DNA of 64,000 bases from Polaromonas sp. CG_9.7 (GTDB lineage Bacteria; Pseudomonadota; Gammaproteobacteria; Burkholderiales; Burkholderiaceae_C). Shown here piece after piece: positions 19,678 through 29,721 of the stretch. A model generated the notes under the pieces. That model had not been told where the DNA came from. It ran no database searches and saw only the letters and a list, made by a program, of their open reading frames with translations. Both the position numbers and the translations under genes were made by a program. Location of the stretch: the NCBI RefSeq assembly GCF_015752205.1, contig NZ_JADOVG010000012.1, forward strand, positions 1 through 64,000, given 5' to 3'. Position 1 is the first letter of the stretch. Each line of letters starts with the position of its first letter.

Positions 19678-19775
19678 GGGGGACTCCGTTAATCTATAGG
19701 CAATGGGGGAAATAGTACAGTAAATCGATCAACCATACCGGCTGCGCGTCTTAGCATGCAACGCTAGGCCCAACG

Positions 19776-19808
19776 AAAAAAGCCGCCCGGCGAACCAGGC
19801 GGCTTTTT
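19776..19808. terminator. Intrinsic terminator after rpsI
   Basis: Stem AGCCGCC(CGGCGAACCA)GGCGGCT with A6 on one side and T5 on the other. It lies 22 bases past the rpsI stop on the minus strand. Confidence 0.9.
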
Positions 19809-19829
19809 GCGAAGCAGGGAAAGCGAAAA

Positions 19830-20222
19830 TTAACGCTTGCTGAACTGCTTGCGGCGGCGGGCTGAGCGGAAACCGACCTTTTTACGTTCGACTTCACGGG
19901 CATCGCGCGTCACGAAACCGGCTTGGCTCAACGCTGGCTTGAGCGTTGCGTCATAGTCGATCAGGGCGCGGGTGATGCCGTGGCGCACTGCGCCGGCCTG
20001 GCCGGACTCGCCGCCGCCGTGGACGTTGATCATGATGTCAAACGTCTCGACGTGGTTTGTCAGGAACAGGGGTTGGCGGCAGATCATGATGGAGGTCTGG
20101 CGACCGAAGAACGCCTGGATGTCCTTGTCGTTGACCGTGATCTTGCCGGTGCCTTTTTTCAAGAACACGCGGGCAACGCTGGATTTTCGACGGCCAGTGC
20201 CGTTGTTCCATTCACCGATCAT
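19830..20222 (-). CDS. rpsI: 30S ribosomal protein S9
   Basis: Ribosomal protein of 130 residues. It begins [21 protein letters not shown] and ends in the invariant basic tail [11 protein letters not shown], which reaches into the P-site of the 30S head. The start overlaps the rplM stop (ATGA), so the two proteins are made from one transcript with coupled translation. Confidence 0.98.
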   Translation of the reverse strand: MIGEWNNGTGRRKSSVARVFLKKGTGKITVNDKDIQAFFGRQTSIMICRQPLFLTNHVETFDIMINVHGGGESGQAGAVRHGITRALIDYDATLKPALSQAGFVTRDAREVERKKVGFRSARRRKQFSKR

Positions 20223-20674
20223 TTGGCTGACTCCCGGGATATGCCTGCGATTTCCAGCACTTTAGGCTGTTGGGCGGTATGCGGATGCTCTGCACCACCG
20301 TACACCTTGAGTTTCTTGATCATGGCGTAACCCAGCGGGCCTTTGGGCAGCATGCCCTTGACGGCTTTTTCCAGGGCGCGGCCCGGGAACTTGGTTTGCA
20401 TGTCGCGGAAATTGGTGGCAGTGATGCCGCCTGGATAACCGGAATGGCGATAGTAAATCTTGTCGGTCGATTTGGCACCGGTCACGCGCAGCTGGGCTGC
20501 GTTGATGATGATGATGAAATCACCGGTGTCGACGTGAGGCGTATAAATGGCCTTGTGTTTGCCGCGTAAACGGAGAGCAACTTCGCTGGCTACTCGTCCG
20601 AGGACCTTGTCGGTCGCGTCAATCACAAACCACTCGTGCACTACGTCAGCGGGTTTTGCGCTGAAAGTATTCAT
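20219..20674 (-). CDS. rplM: 50S ribosomal protein L13
   Basis: Ribosomal protein of 151 residues, slightly longer than the 142 of E. coli because of its N- and C-terminal ends. Signature segments: [42 protein letters not shown], and the L13 motif [20 protein letters not shown]. The ATG at 20674 (MNTFSAK) is the conserved start; an upstream extension is rejected. It is the first gene of rplM-rpsI, driven by a strong promoter about 140 bases upstream. Confidence 0.98.
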   Translation of the reverse strand: MNTFSAKPADVVHEWFVIDATDKVLGRVASEVALRLRGKHKAIYTPHVDTGDFIIIINAAQLRVTGAKSTDKIYYRHSGYPGGITATNFRDMQTKFPGRALEKAVKGMLPKGPLGYAMIKKLKVYGGAEHPHTAQQPKVLEIAGISRESAK

Positions 20675-20811
20675 GAGTTTTCTCTTTACAGAAAGGGGTT
20701 TGTCGGGTTCTTTTCCACGGTCGGCGTTCCTCTGATGAGAACCTCTTAGGTGGTCATTTGCCTTTTCAAGCAACCCTGCCGCGGAACCACATGTGCGCTG
20801 CAGAGTCTGCG

Positions 20812-20841
20812 ATTATATGAAGAATCAGGCGCTTGCGTCAA
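20812..20841 (-). promoter_or_regulatory. Strong sigma-70 promoter of rplM-rpsI
   Basis: On the minus strand TTGACG (20841-20836) and a perfect TATAAT (20817-20812) are separated by 18 bases. The leader to rplM is about 130 bases, long enough for an L13 control structure, but none was identified. Confidence 0.8.
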
Positions 20842-20881
20842 TTTTTGAGGTTTTTTGCGTGCGAGAAGGTACGATAGAGGG

Positions 20882-21898
20882 ATGTTTTCCTACCGCCACG
20901 CCTTCCATGCAGGCAACCATGCCGACGTTCTCAAGCACACCACCTTGATCGCGTTGATGAAGTACCTGACCCAAAAAGACACGGCATTGACCGTGATCGA
21001 CACCCACGCCGGCGCCGGCCTTTACCGCCTCGACGGCGACTACACCGAGACCAGCGGCGAAGCCAGCGAAGGCATCTTCAAGCTGATTGAAGCGTCAAAA
21101 GTCGCTCCAGCGACTGCAGGACGCGCCGGAACAGCTACCAAAAAAATAGCAGCCGACGCCAAAACCGCGTTTGCTGCAGCCGATGCGGCCACGCCAGCGG
21201 CCAGCAATTACGCCTGGGCACCAGCCTTGCAGGACTACCTGGAACTGCTGCGCAGCCTGAACCCGCATTTCGCGCAGACGGGTGATCCGGCACACCTGAA
21301 GATTTACCCGGGCTCACCTTTCATTGAACAAAAATTCCTGAGCGGGCGCGACAAGCTCAAATTGTTCGAGCTGCACCCAACCGATTTCAAGTCGCTTTCC
21401 GGCAACATCGAGCAGCTTGGCGTCGGCCGCCAGGTGGTGGTGGCACGCGAAGACGGCTTTGAGGCGCTGAAAACATTTTTGCCGCCGCCGGCCCGGCGCG
21501 CCATGGTGCTGTGCGACCCAAGCTATGAAATGAAGAGCGACTATGCCCGCGTGGCCGCCTGCATGACGGACGCCGTCAAGCGCTTTGCCACCGGCACCTA
21601 TGTGGTCTGGTACCCAATTATTCCGCGCCCGGAAGCACACGACCTGCCGCGCAAGCTGAAAACCCTGGCAGTCAAGGCGCACCGGAGCTGGCTGCATGCC
21701 ACGCTGACGGTCAAGTCCAGCAAGCTGACCACCGACAGCGAAGGCGAGGTGATTCGCCCCGGCCTGCCCGCCAGCGGCATGTTCATCATCAACCCGCCCC
21801 ACACGCTGAAGACCGACCTGCAAGCCGCGCTGCCGCAGATGGTCGCACTGCTGGGTCAGGACCGCAATGCCGGCTTCACCCTGGAACACGGCGGCTGA
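20882..21898 (+). CDS. rlmJ: 23S rRNA (adenine2030-N6)-methyltransferase RlmJ, with an insertion
   Basis: SAM-dependent methyltransferase. The start MFSYRHAFHAGNHADVLKH is the RlmJ signature and sets the ATG at 20882 (GAGGG upstream). SAM-loop region DTHAGAGLYRL and tail SGMFIINPPHTL are also typical. The catalytic motif reads DPSYEMKSDY, where E. coli has DPPY. At 338 residues it is about 55 longer than the E. coli enzyme. The extra segment (roughly residues 70-107) lies where a family A genomic repeat is read through in frame, giving an A/T/K-rich stretch. Probably still functional. Confidence 0.93.
   Translation: MFSYRHAFHAGNHADVLKHTTLIALMKYLTQKDTALTVIDTHAGAGLYRLDGDYTETSGEASEGIFKLIEASKVAPATAGRAGTATKKIAADAKTAFAAADAATPAASNYAWAPALQDYLELLRSLNPHFAQTGDPAHLKIYPGSPFIEQKFLSGRDKLKLFELHPTDFKSLSGNIEQLGVGRQVVVAREDGFEALKTFLPPPARRAMVLCDPSYEMKSDYARVAACMTDAVKRFATGTYVVWYPIIPRPEAHDLPRKLKTLAVKAHRSWLHATLTVKSSKLTTDSEGEVIRPGLPASGMFIINPPHTLKTDLQAALPQMVALLGQDRNAGFTLEHGG
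21088..21160 (+). repeat. Dispersed hairpin repeat, family A, copy 5, inside rlmJ
   Basis: Stem-like GCTCCAGCG and CGCGCCGGAAC, followed by AGCTACCAAAAAAATAGCA, the family right-hand motif. The copy is read in frame by rlmJ and encodes part of its extra segment. Confidence 0.65.
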
Positions 21899-21902
21899 AA
21901 CA

Positions 21903-21982
21903 GGGCCCCCACGGTCGCCCACTGCGTGTGGCTCCCTGCCCCCCGAGGGGGTCGCTGCGCCTGCTGCCCCTTCTGGGCGGGC
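21903..21982 (+). repeat. Dispersed GC-rich repeat, family B, copy 1
   Basis: Sequence with GCCCCCACG, about 25 variable bases, then CTGCCCCCCGAGGGGG and GCTGCGCCTGC. The same order of blocks occurs inside cydA. It lies just after the rlmJ stop, before the convergent cydB. Confidence 0.7.
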
Positions 21983-22023
21983 AATAGCTTTGATGGCGGG
22001 TGTGCAGTTGTCAGAGTCTGGCT

Positions 22024-23055
22024 TCAATACTTTAGAGCGGTGCTTTTGCCCCAGAACACGCGGTAGGCAAACACCGTGTAGCCGATGATCATCGGCAGCA
22101 CGACAGCAGCGCCGACCAAAATGATGCCCATGGATTCCGGTGCAATGGCGGCCTGCCAGATGGTGATCCGGTCAATCACCAGCCACGGAAACAGGCTGTA
22201 GGCCAGGCCGTAGAACGCCAGCACAAACACGCCGATGGTTGCGCCGAAGGGCACCCAGGCACCGTATTCATTGCCTTGCGCCAGCCGCGTGGACAGGCGC
22301 TGCAAGCTGCGGTAAATCACCCAGAACAGCACGGCCGTGGCCACCGGAATGGGCAGCAGCAGCACGATGTTGGGAAAGGCAAACCATTTGTCAAAGATGT
22401 TTTGGCTCACCAGCGGCGTGGCAATTGAAATTGCGGCAATACCGGCCATGGTGAAGAACAGGCTGGCCCGCCCCCAGCGCACCGCCTGCAATTGCAGTTC
22501 GCCCTCGGACTTGATGATCAGCCAGCCGGCACCCAGCAGGCAATAGGCCGACACCAGCGCCGCACCAATCACCGCATTGAAGGCGATGACCCAGCCGCCC
22601 GAGTCAAAGCCGGTGATCAGCGAGCCGAGCATGTAGCCCTGGCTCCAGCTGGCCAGCACCGAACCGCCAAAAAAAGCGCGGTTCCAGAGCGGCTTGAGCG
22701 CGGCACGCGCCTTGACGCGAAAGTCGAATGCCACGCCACGCAGCGTCAGGCCGATCAGCATCAGGGCCACTGGCAGGTAGAGCGCGCCCAGGATGACGCC
22801 GTGCGCCATCGGGAACACCGTCAGCAAGATGCCCACGCCCAGCACCAGCCAGGTCTCGTTGGCATCCCAGAAGGGGCCGATGCTGGCAATCATGCTGTCC
22901 TTGTCGTCCTCGCTGGCGCGGTTCATGAGCACGCCGACGCCCAGGTCGTAGCCGTCGAGCACCACATAGGCCAGCATTGCCAGGCCCATCACCACCAGGA
23001 ACACCATCGGCATCCAGCCGGCGGCCTGTGTCAGGTCGGGGGCGAGGTCAAGCAT
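22024..23055 (-). CDS. cydB: Cytochrome bd-type ubiquinol oxidase subunit II (CioB/CydB)
   Basis: Polytopic membrane subunit of 343 residues, the short form typical of cyanide-insensitive (CIO) oxidases. Family features: LAYVVLDGYDLGVGVL in the first membrane helix, FWDANETWLVLGVGIL, and repeated hydrophobic helices throughout. With CydA it forms the quinol oxidase that reduces oxygen to water without pumping protons. The ATG lies inside the end of cydA (8-base overlap), so the two are translated together. Confidence 0.95.
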   Translation of the reverse strand: MLDLAPDLTQAAGWMPMVFLVVMGLAMLAYVVLDGYDLGVGVLMNRASEDDKDSMIASIGPFWDANETWLVLGVGILLTVFPMAHGVILGALYLPVALMLIGLTLRGVAFDFRVKARAALKPLWNRAFFGGSVLASWSQGYMLGSLITGFDSGGWVIAFNAVIGAALVSAYCLLGAGWLIIKSEGELQLQAVRWGRASLFFTMAGIAAISIATPLVSQNIFDKWFAFPNIVLLLPIPVATAVLFWVIYRSLQRLSTRLAQGNEYGAWVPFGATIGVFVLAFYGLAYSLFPWLVIDRITIWQAAIAPESMGIILVGAAVVLPMIIGYTVFAYRVFWGKSTALKY

Positions 23056-24598
23056 GGGAGGCTCCTGCGGGTTTGACTTGACGGGTAACCCGGGGGTCAG
23101 GATAGTTCACCGGATTGAGCGTGTCTTCCATGCCGGCCTCGGTAGGCTTGTCGGCATGCGTGCGATGGCGCGCCAGGTAGAACACCACCGACACATAGGC
23201 GACGATCAGCGCGGCATACATGGCCAGGTACAGGAAAAGCGTCAGCGCGATTTTGGGCGCCACCACCTTCGAGGCCGCGTCGGCGGCGGTCAGCACACCC
23301 GACACCAGCCAGGGCTGACGGCCGATTTCTGTGGTGTACCAGCCGGCAATCAAGGCCACCCAGCCGGCAAAGGTCATGGCCACCAGCGCCCTCGCCTGCC
23401 AGGTTTTCAACTCGCGTGCCGGAGGAAGTGTGCGGCCGCTAGCAAGCCCTTCCATATCCGTCGGGGCCGCGGAACCGGCTTCGCCGGGCCGCAGGCGCAG
23501 CGCCCCCTCGGGGGGCAGCGCAGTACGCGAAACGACAAGCGTGGGGGCTTGCTTCTTCCAAGGTGCCAGCTGTAAAACACTGGTCCAACTCACGGCGAGC
23601 ATCAAGAGGCCCATGCCGACCATGATGCGAAAGGCCCAGAACACCGGCGCGACAGGCGGATGCTTGCCCTCGAACTCGTTCAGCCCCTTCACCTCGCCGT
23701 CCAGGCTGTGCGTCAGGTAAAGCGAGGCGAGCTTGGGAATGGCAATTTCATAGCGGTTTGTCCGGGTTTTCTCGTCCGGCAGCGCAAACAGCACGGCCGG
23801 CACGCCTTTCTGGGTTTCCCAGATGCCTTCCATCGCAGCCAGTTTGGCGGGCTGGTGCTCCAGCGTGTTCAGGCCGTGAAAGTCGCCCGCCACGATCTGG
23901 AGCGGAATCAGGAAAGCGGCCAGGTAGACGCCGGTTTTCAGGCTGGCGATGACATCGGCAGCACGGTCCTGACGCAGCCAGCGGTAGGCGGAAATGCCGG
24001 CGACCAAAAAGGCGACCGTGAGGCCTGAGGCCAGCATCATGTGCGTGAAGCGGTAAGGAAAAGACGGGTTGAAGATCACTTCCAGCCAGCTGGTCACATG
24101 CGCCTGGCCGTTGATCATTTCAAAGCCGGCGGGCGTATGCATCCATGAATTGAGCGCCAGGATCCAGAAGGCCGACAGCGTCGTGCCGCCAGCCACCAGC
24201 AGTGTGGCGATGGTGTGCATCCGTTCACTGACACGGGCCCGGCCAAACAGCATCACGCCCAGCATGGTGGCTTCCAGGAAAAACGCCGTCATCACTTCAT
24301 AAGCCAGCAGCGGGCCGGCCACATTGCCGACGGTTTCCATGAAACCCGGCCAGTTGGTGCCGAACTGGAAACTCATGGTGATGCCGCTCACCACGCCCAG
24401 CGCAAAGGTCAGCGCAAAGATCTTGACCCAGAACTGGTAGGCGTCCATCCAGTGCTGCTGGCCGGTCTTGACAAAGCGCAGCTTGAAAAACAGCAGCACC
24501 CACGCCAGCGAGATGCTGATGGTCGGAAACAAAATGTGAAAAGTCATGTTGGCCGCAAACTGAATCCGGGCCAGAACAACAGCGTCAAGTCCATCCAT
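23048..24598 (-). CDS. cydA: Cytochrome bd-type ubiquinol oxidase subunit I (CioA/CydA), with an insertion
   Basis: Haem-bearing subunit of 516 residues. The start MDGLDAVVLARIQFAANMTF is typical; the ATG at 24598 has AGGAG upstream. The axial histidine helix (LARIQFAANMTFHILFP), the GRQPWLV motif and the short quinol-binding loop of CIO enzymes are present. It is longer than the roughly 480 residues usual for this type. The excess maps to residues about 348-389, a proline- and glycine-rich cytoplasmic loop encoded by a family B genomic repeat. The regulator gene ends two bases upstream. Confidence 0.95.
   Translation of the reverse strand: MDGLDAVVLARIQFAANMTFHILFPTISISLAWVLLFFKLRFVKTGQQHWMDAYQFWVKIFALTFALGVVSGITMSFQFGTNWPGFMETVGNVAGPLLAYEVMTAFFLEATMLGVMLFGRARVSERMHTIATLLVAGGTTLSAFWILALNSWMHTPAGFEMINGQAHVTSWLEVIFNPSFPYRFTHMMLASGLTVAFLVAGISAYRWLRQDRAADVIASLKTGVYLAAFLIPLQIVAGDFHGLNTLEHQPAKLAAMEGIWETQKGVPAVLFALPDEKTRTNRYEIAIPKLASLYLTHSLDGEVKGLNEFEGKHPPVAPVFWAFRIMVGMGLLMLAVSWTSVLQLAPWKKQAPTLVVSRTALPPEGALRLRPGEAGSAAPTDMEGLASGRTLPPARELKTWQARALVAMTFAGWVALIAGWYTTEIGRQPWLVSGVLTAADAASKVVAPKIALTLFLYLAMYAALIVAYVSVVFYLARHRTHADKPTEAGMEDTLNPVNYPDPRVTRQVKPAGASHA
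23432..23556 (-). repeat. Dispersed GC-rich repeat, family B, copy 2, inside cydA
   Basis: About 125 bp. On the minus strand it reads GCAAGCCCCCACGC, then CTGCCCCCCGAGGGGG, CGCTGCGCCTGCGG, and GAAGGGCTTGCTAGC. Its ends are inverted (GCAAGCCC against GGGCTTGC). It is in frame with cydA and adds about 41 residues between two membrane helices. Confidence 0.8.
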
Positions 24599-24600
24599 GA

Positions 24601-25242
24601 TCAACTCCTTTCGTTATCGGAAAAAGTGACAGCCGCCTTGGGCGCCAACGCCAGTGCCGGCGCGGCGACGGGCGGCACGCGGCCTTTGAAGCCGGCCTTC
24701 ACGCTGCTGGTCACCCGGTCCTTGGCTTCGAGCAGCTTTTGCACCTTGGCGCCCATCTTCATCAGGCTCACCAGCGTGGCGGAATCCATCTTTTGCACAT
24801 CGGCCATCCAGCCGGTCATCAACTCGATCAAATCGTGCATCTGCTTCATGCGCTCTTGGGCGTGGATATCGTCTTTGTCGCTGGGTTTTTCCATCAGCGC
24901 ATCGCGCAACATCGACAGCGTCGGGTCAATCTCGCGCTTGCGCCGCTCTTCGGCCAGCGTGCGAAAGATGGCCCACACGTCTTCGGGCGCCTGGAAGTAT
25001 TCGCGCCTGTCACCCGGCAAATGCTGCAACCGGACCAGATTCCAGGACTGCAGTTCCTTCAGCCCCATGCTGACGTTGGAGCGCGAAAACGACAGCGCGT
25101 CGCCAATGTCGTCGGCATTCAGCGCCTGGGGCGAAACATACAGCAAGGCATAGATCTGCCCCACGGTGCGGTTGATGCCCCAGCGGCTGCCCATCTCGCC
25201 GAAATGCAGGACAAAACGCTGGGTCAGGGGAGCAAGGTTCAT
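24601..25242 (-). CDS. GbsR/MarR-type transcriptional regulator
   Basis: DNA-binding regulator of 213 residues. The N-terminal winged helix-turn-helix (INRTVGQIYALLYVSP, then ALNADDIGDALSFSRSNVSMGLKELQSWNLV) matches the GbsR branch of MarR-like proteins. A helical C-terminal region probably mediates dimerisation. The ATG at 25242 is preferred over a TTG three codons upstream. It ends two bases before cydA, so it is the first gene of the cydAB operon and most likely controls it; the signal is unknown. Confidence 0.85.
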   Translation of the reverse strand: MNLAPLTQRFVLHFGEMGSRWGINRTVGQIYALLYVSPQALNADDIGDALSFSRSNVSMGLKELQSWNLVRLQHLPGDRREYFQAPEDVWAIFRTLAEERRKREIDPTLSMLRDALMEKPSDKDDIHAQERMKQMHDLIELMTGWMADVQKMDSATLVSLMKMGAKVQKLLEAKDRVTSSVKAGFKGRVPPVAAPALALAPKAAVTFSDNERS

Positions 25243-25378
25243 GGTACGCAATATACAGAAGTTTCAGGAATTACTGAAATTCTAATAAATACGAACACTT
25301 CATGCTGCTGCTTTGACTTGACCCTTATCGAAAAAGGTTAACCGCTACAGACAGCTGCCATTGCCCACGGGGCAAGCC

Positions 25379-26164
25379 TTAAAGCAAGGGATGGCGGCGG
25401 CTAATGGCGGTTTGACCTGGAGGCCGGTGGCGAGAGGATTTACGAATTTTCCTGCTCGGCTTGGCACGCGGCGTCACCACTTTCAACGCTTTTTCCACGT
25501 TCAACGACACCTCGGCAACGCCGACGCCTATCAGCCCCAGCGCCTCGGCGGCGGCCCGGCTGACGTCGATCACGCGGTCCGAGGAAAACGGTCCCCGGTC
25601 GTTGATGCGCACATCGACTTCGCGGCCCAAGGCCAGACTGCGCACCCGGACGATGGTGCCAAAAGGCAGTGTCCTGTGGGCCGCTGTCAGCGCATATTTG
25701 TCATAGCTCTCGCCGCTGGCGGTGGGGCGGCCGTGGAACTTCCCGCCATACCATGATGCATTGCCGCGCTCCAGTTCCCGGGCGTCTTCGCCGGTAAACT
25801 GGTATTTTCCATCCACCGGAATGTCCGGCGTCACGGGCGCTTCGGCCTCGACGGCGGGCGCTGGGGTTTCAATTTGCTTGCGCAGGCGCCTGGCAATGAA
25901 ATCGGCCAGGCGCGACGGTCGCGGCGTGTTCTCGGTGAAGGGTGCCGGTGGAGGCGTTGCCTGAAGCGATTGCGTGGGCGCTGGAGTGGCTAAAACCAGT
26001 GCCGGGTCACTCGGATCAGCCATATCTGCCGCAGCTGCTGGAGGCGTTGAATCCGCAGGCACGGGGGGCTCGGACGGCGTGGCGCAGCCAGCCAGCAGCG
26101 CAAAAAGGCCGGCGGCCAGCCAGCCTCTGGCGGCCGCCGGAAAAGCGAGAACCGGCCCGGCCAT
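25379..26164 (-). CDS. rlpA: RlpA-like septal ring lytic transglycosylase lipoprotein
   Basis: Outer-membrane lipoprotein of 261 residues. The leader ends in LLAGC (lipidated Cys near 27). A long alanine/proline-rich linker follows. The double-psi beta-barrel domain begins GNASWYGGKFHGRPTASGE and contains the catalytic aspartate region RINDRGPF and ISRAA-like VSRAAAEALG. The C-terminus is basic and lacks the SPOR domain of E. coli RlpA, so septal targeting by SPOR is not expected. Its ATG overlaps the metF stop (ATGA). Confidence 0.88.
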   Translation of the reverse strand: MAGPVLAFPAAARGWLAAGLFALLAGCATPSEPPVPADSTPPAAAADMADPSDPALVLATPAPTQSLQATPPPAPFTENTPRPSRLADFIARRLRKQIETPAPAVEAEAPVTPDIPVDGKYQFTGEDARELERGNASWYGGKFHGRPTASGESYDKYALTAAHRTLPFGTIVRVRSLALGREVDVRINDRGPFSSDRVIDVSRAAAEALGLIGVGVAEVSLNVEKALKVVTPRAKPSRKIRKSSRHRPPGQTAISRRHPLL

Positions 26165-26994
26165 CAAGCCGGCGTCAACCGGCGAATGATCTCGGACGTC
26201 GCTGCCGCCTGGTTCATCGTATAAAAATGAATTCCCGGCACGCCCGCTGTGCGCAACTGCTCGCACATGTCGGTTATCACGTCCAGTCCAAAACTCCTGA
26301 TCGAGGCGATGTCGTCGCCAAAGCCCTGGAGCCGCAAACGGATCCAGCGCGGAATCTCGGCACCACAGGCATCCGAAAAGCGCATCAACTGGGTTGAACT
26401 GGTGATCGGCATGATGCCCGGCACTACTGGAACATCAGCGCCCAGGCGCTGAACATCATCCACAAAGCGGAAATAGGCGTCAGCATTGAAAAAATACTGG
26501 GTGATGGCCGAATCGGCGCCGGCCCTGACCTTGGCCACAAAAGCCTGCAGATCGGCCTCGGCGGATTTGGCCTGCGGATGGATTTCCGGGTAAGCGGCCA
26601 CCTCAAGGTGAAAGGCATCGCCGGTCTCGTGCCGGATGAAGGCCACCAGGTCGCTGGCGTAATGGAACTCGCCACCCGCGCCATAGCCGCTGGGCAGGTC
26701 ACCGCGCAAGGCCACCAGTCGCTGGACGCCCATGGCCTGCAAGGTGGCCAGCTGGTCACGCACCGTTGACTTGGTGGCGCCGACGCACGAAAAATGGCAG
26801 GCGGCGGCCACACCCTCGTCCAGAATTGCTTTGACCGTGTTGAAGGTGCCCTCTTGCGTTGAGCCTCCGGCGCCAAAGGTGACCGAGCAGAACTCGGGCT
26901 GGCTGGCGTACAGCGCCTGTCTTGTCAGACGCAGCTTGTCCACGCCTTCAGGTGTCTTGGGCGGGAAAAATTCAAAACTGACCGGAATGTTCAT
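26164..26994 (-). CDS. metF: 5,10-methylenetetrahydrofolate reductase
   Basis: FAD enzyme of 276 residues that makes 5-methyltetrahydrofolate for methionine synthesis. Motifs: SFEFFPPKTPEG at the N-terminus with the catalytic glutamate, SVTFGAGGSTQEGT, LVALRGDLP, AAYPEIHP, and ITQYFF. The start ATG at 26994 gives family length. It lies ten bases after tlyA and near ahcY, whose product removes S-adenosylhomocysteine, so this region carries two steps of the methyl cycle. Confidence 0.96.
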   Translation of the reverse strand: MNIPVSFEFFPPKTPEGVDKLRLTRQALYASQPEFCSVTFGAGGSTQEGTFNTVKAILDEGVAAACHFSCVGATKSTVRDQLATLQAMGVQRLVALRGDLPSGYGAGGEFHYASDLVAFIRHETGDAFHLEVAAYPEIHPQAKSAEADLQAFVAKVRAGADSAITQYFFNADAYFRFVDDVQRLGADVPVVPGIMPITSSTQLMRFSDACGAEIPRWIRLRLQGFGDDIASIRSFGLDVITDMCEQLRTAGVPGIHFYTMNQAAATSEIIRRLTPA

Positions 26995-27004
26995 CACGGG
27001 CTTT

Positions 27005-28045
27005 CTAGTCGCTGGTGTCGTTGTTGTCGGCTTTTTTGCCGCGCCGCTTGGCCGGTCCATGCTGGCCGGCATGCGCGGCTTCGGCCGCCTCGGAGTCTTC
27101 GTGCGGCTCGCGGGAGGCGCGCATTTCGCTGCGCGACACGCGCTTGGCGACTTGTCGTTTCGGCGCAGCGGCCAGCGGCTGGTCTTCGCCCTGCACTTCG
27201 TGGCCCTTCCTGGCCTGGATGAAAAATTCGCGGTTGCCGTCGCCGCCAGCAATCGGTGAGGCCAGCCAGGCCTTGACCTCCAGCCCCAGGGCGGCGCAGG
27301 TATCACGCAGGCGCTTTTCCACAAAATCGAAATGCACCGGGTCGCGCACGATGCCGCCTTTGCCGATCTGGCCGGGCTGCAACTCGAACTGCGGCTTGAC
27401 CAGCATCAACAGCTGGCCGTCCGCTTTAAGCAGGCGCGCCACGGCGGGCAGCACCAGCGTCAGCGAGATAAAGGACAGGTCGCCGGTCAGGAAATCGAAC
27501 ACCGGGCTGAAACCGTCCATGTCCTGGTCGCTGTAGCCGTCTTCCTCGACATCGGCAAACGTGTCGTCGTCCAGGCTGCTGCCATGCAAGGCGCGCCGGT
27601 AATGTTCGGTCAGCTCGTCGGCCGTCAGCGAACGCGCATTCACACCCTCGATGCAGACCACGCGCTCGTCGCTGCGCAGGCTGTCGTGCAACTGGCCGTG
27701 GCCGACATCGACGCCCACGACCTGAACAGCGCCATGCTGCAGCAGGCAGTCGGTAAAGCCGCCGGTGGACTGGCCGATGTCGAGGCAGCGCAGGCCGCTC
27801 ACGTCCAGGCCGGTTGCTTTCAGCGCGCCTTCGAGCTTCAGGCCACCGCGCGAGATGTATTTCGCCTCGGTGGTGTCGAGCAGTTGCAGTTCGGCAGCGG
27901 CAGGAATCTCGTCGCCGTTCTTGGCGATTTTTTTCCACGCCACCGCCTCGTCAACCCGCCAGTGGACGCCCGAGGCAATCAAGCGCTGGGCCTGGGAACG
28001 GGTAGTGGCATGGCCGTGTTCGACCAAAAATAAATCAGCGCGCAT
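27005..28045 (-). CDS. TlyA-family rRNA methyltransferase
   Basis: Protein of 346 residues. An N-terminal S4-like RNA-binding domain (MRADLFLVEHGHATTRSQAQ) precedes an FtsJ-type methyltransferase with SAM motif CLDIGQSTGGFTDCLLQHGA and KPQFELQPG. TlyA homologues 2'-O-methylate 16S and 23S rRNA and are often annotated as hemolysins. Two atypical regions: an acidic insertion near residues 150-180 (DDDTFADVEEDGYSDQD) and a charged, disordered C-terminal tail from about residue 290. It precedes metF. Confidence 0.88.
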   Translation of the reverse strand: MRADLFLVEHGHATTRSQAQRLIASGVHWRVDEAVAWKKIAKNGDEIPAAAELQLLDTTEAKYISRGGLKLEGALKATGLDVSGLRCLDIGQSTGGFTDCLLQHGAVQVVGVDVGHGQLHDSLRSDERVVCIEGVNARSLTADELTEHYRRALHGSSLDDDTFADVEEDGYSDQDMDGFSPVFDFLTGDLSFISLTLVLPAVARLLKADGQLLMLVKPQFELQPGQIGKGGIVRDPVHFDFVEKRLRDTCAALGLEVKAWLASPIAGGDGNREFFIQARKGHEVQGEDQPLAAAPKRQVAKRVSRSEMRASREPHEDSEAAEAAHAGQHGPAKRRGKKADNNDTSD

Positions 28046-28086
28046 AAAGTTGGGGCAACGTCAAGGTTGCGTACAGGAAAATAAAA

Positions 28087-28141
28087 CCATCATTTCGATA
28101 GCTGATGGCGCATGCCCAGCATGCGCCAGAGGCCAATTCGG
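28087..28141 (-). repeat. Dispersed hairpin repeat, family A, copy 6 (minus orientation)
   Basis: Best stem of the family: TGGCGCATGC-TGG-GCATGCGCCA is perfect, followed by AGCTATCGAAATGATGG. It lies between the ahcY terminator and tlyA. Confidence 0.7.
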
Positions 28142-28144
28142 CTT

Positions 28145-28174
28145 AAAAAATCCCCTGCACCGTGATGCAGGGGA
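28145..28174 (-). terminator. Intrinsic terminator after ahcY
   Basis: On the minus strand TCCCCTGCA and TGCAGGGGA pair around a six-base loop, followed by T6. It lies 12 bases past the ahcY stop. Confidence 0.9.
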
Positions 28175-28185
28175 CGCCAACCACT

Positions 28186-29622
<1,437 letters not shown>

Positions 29623-29721
29623 TTGGGAACTCTCCAAAATCAGGTTCAAGCGGGCAAAATAGCCACGACCGCAGGGCTTGTCAAGGGAAGTGTGGAATTC
29701 ACTCACCCGGCATCAAGGCAC

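Noticed and set aside
20675-20811. An L13 autoregulatory leader in the rplM 5' region
   Set aside because: The leader is long enough, but no structure matching a known leader could be identified by eye.
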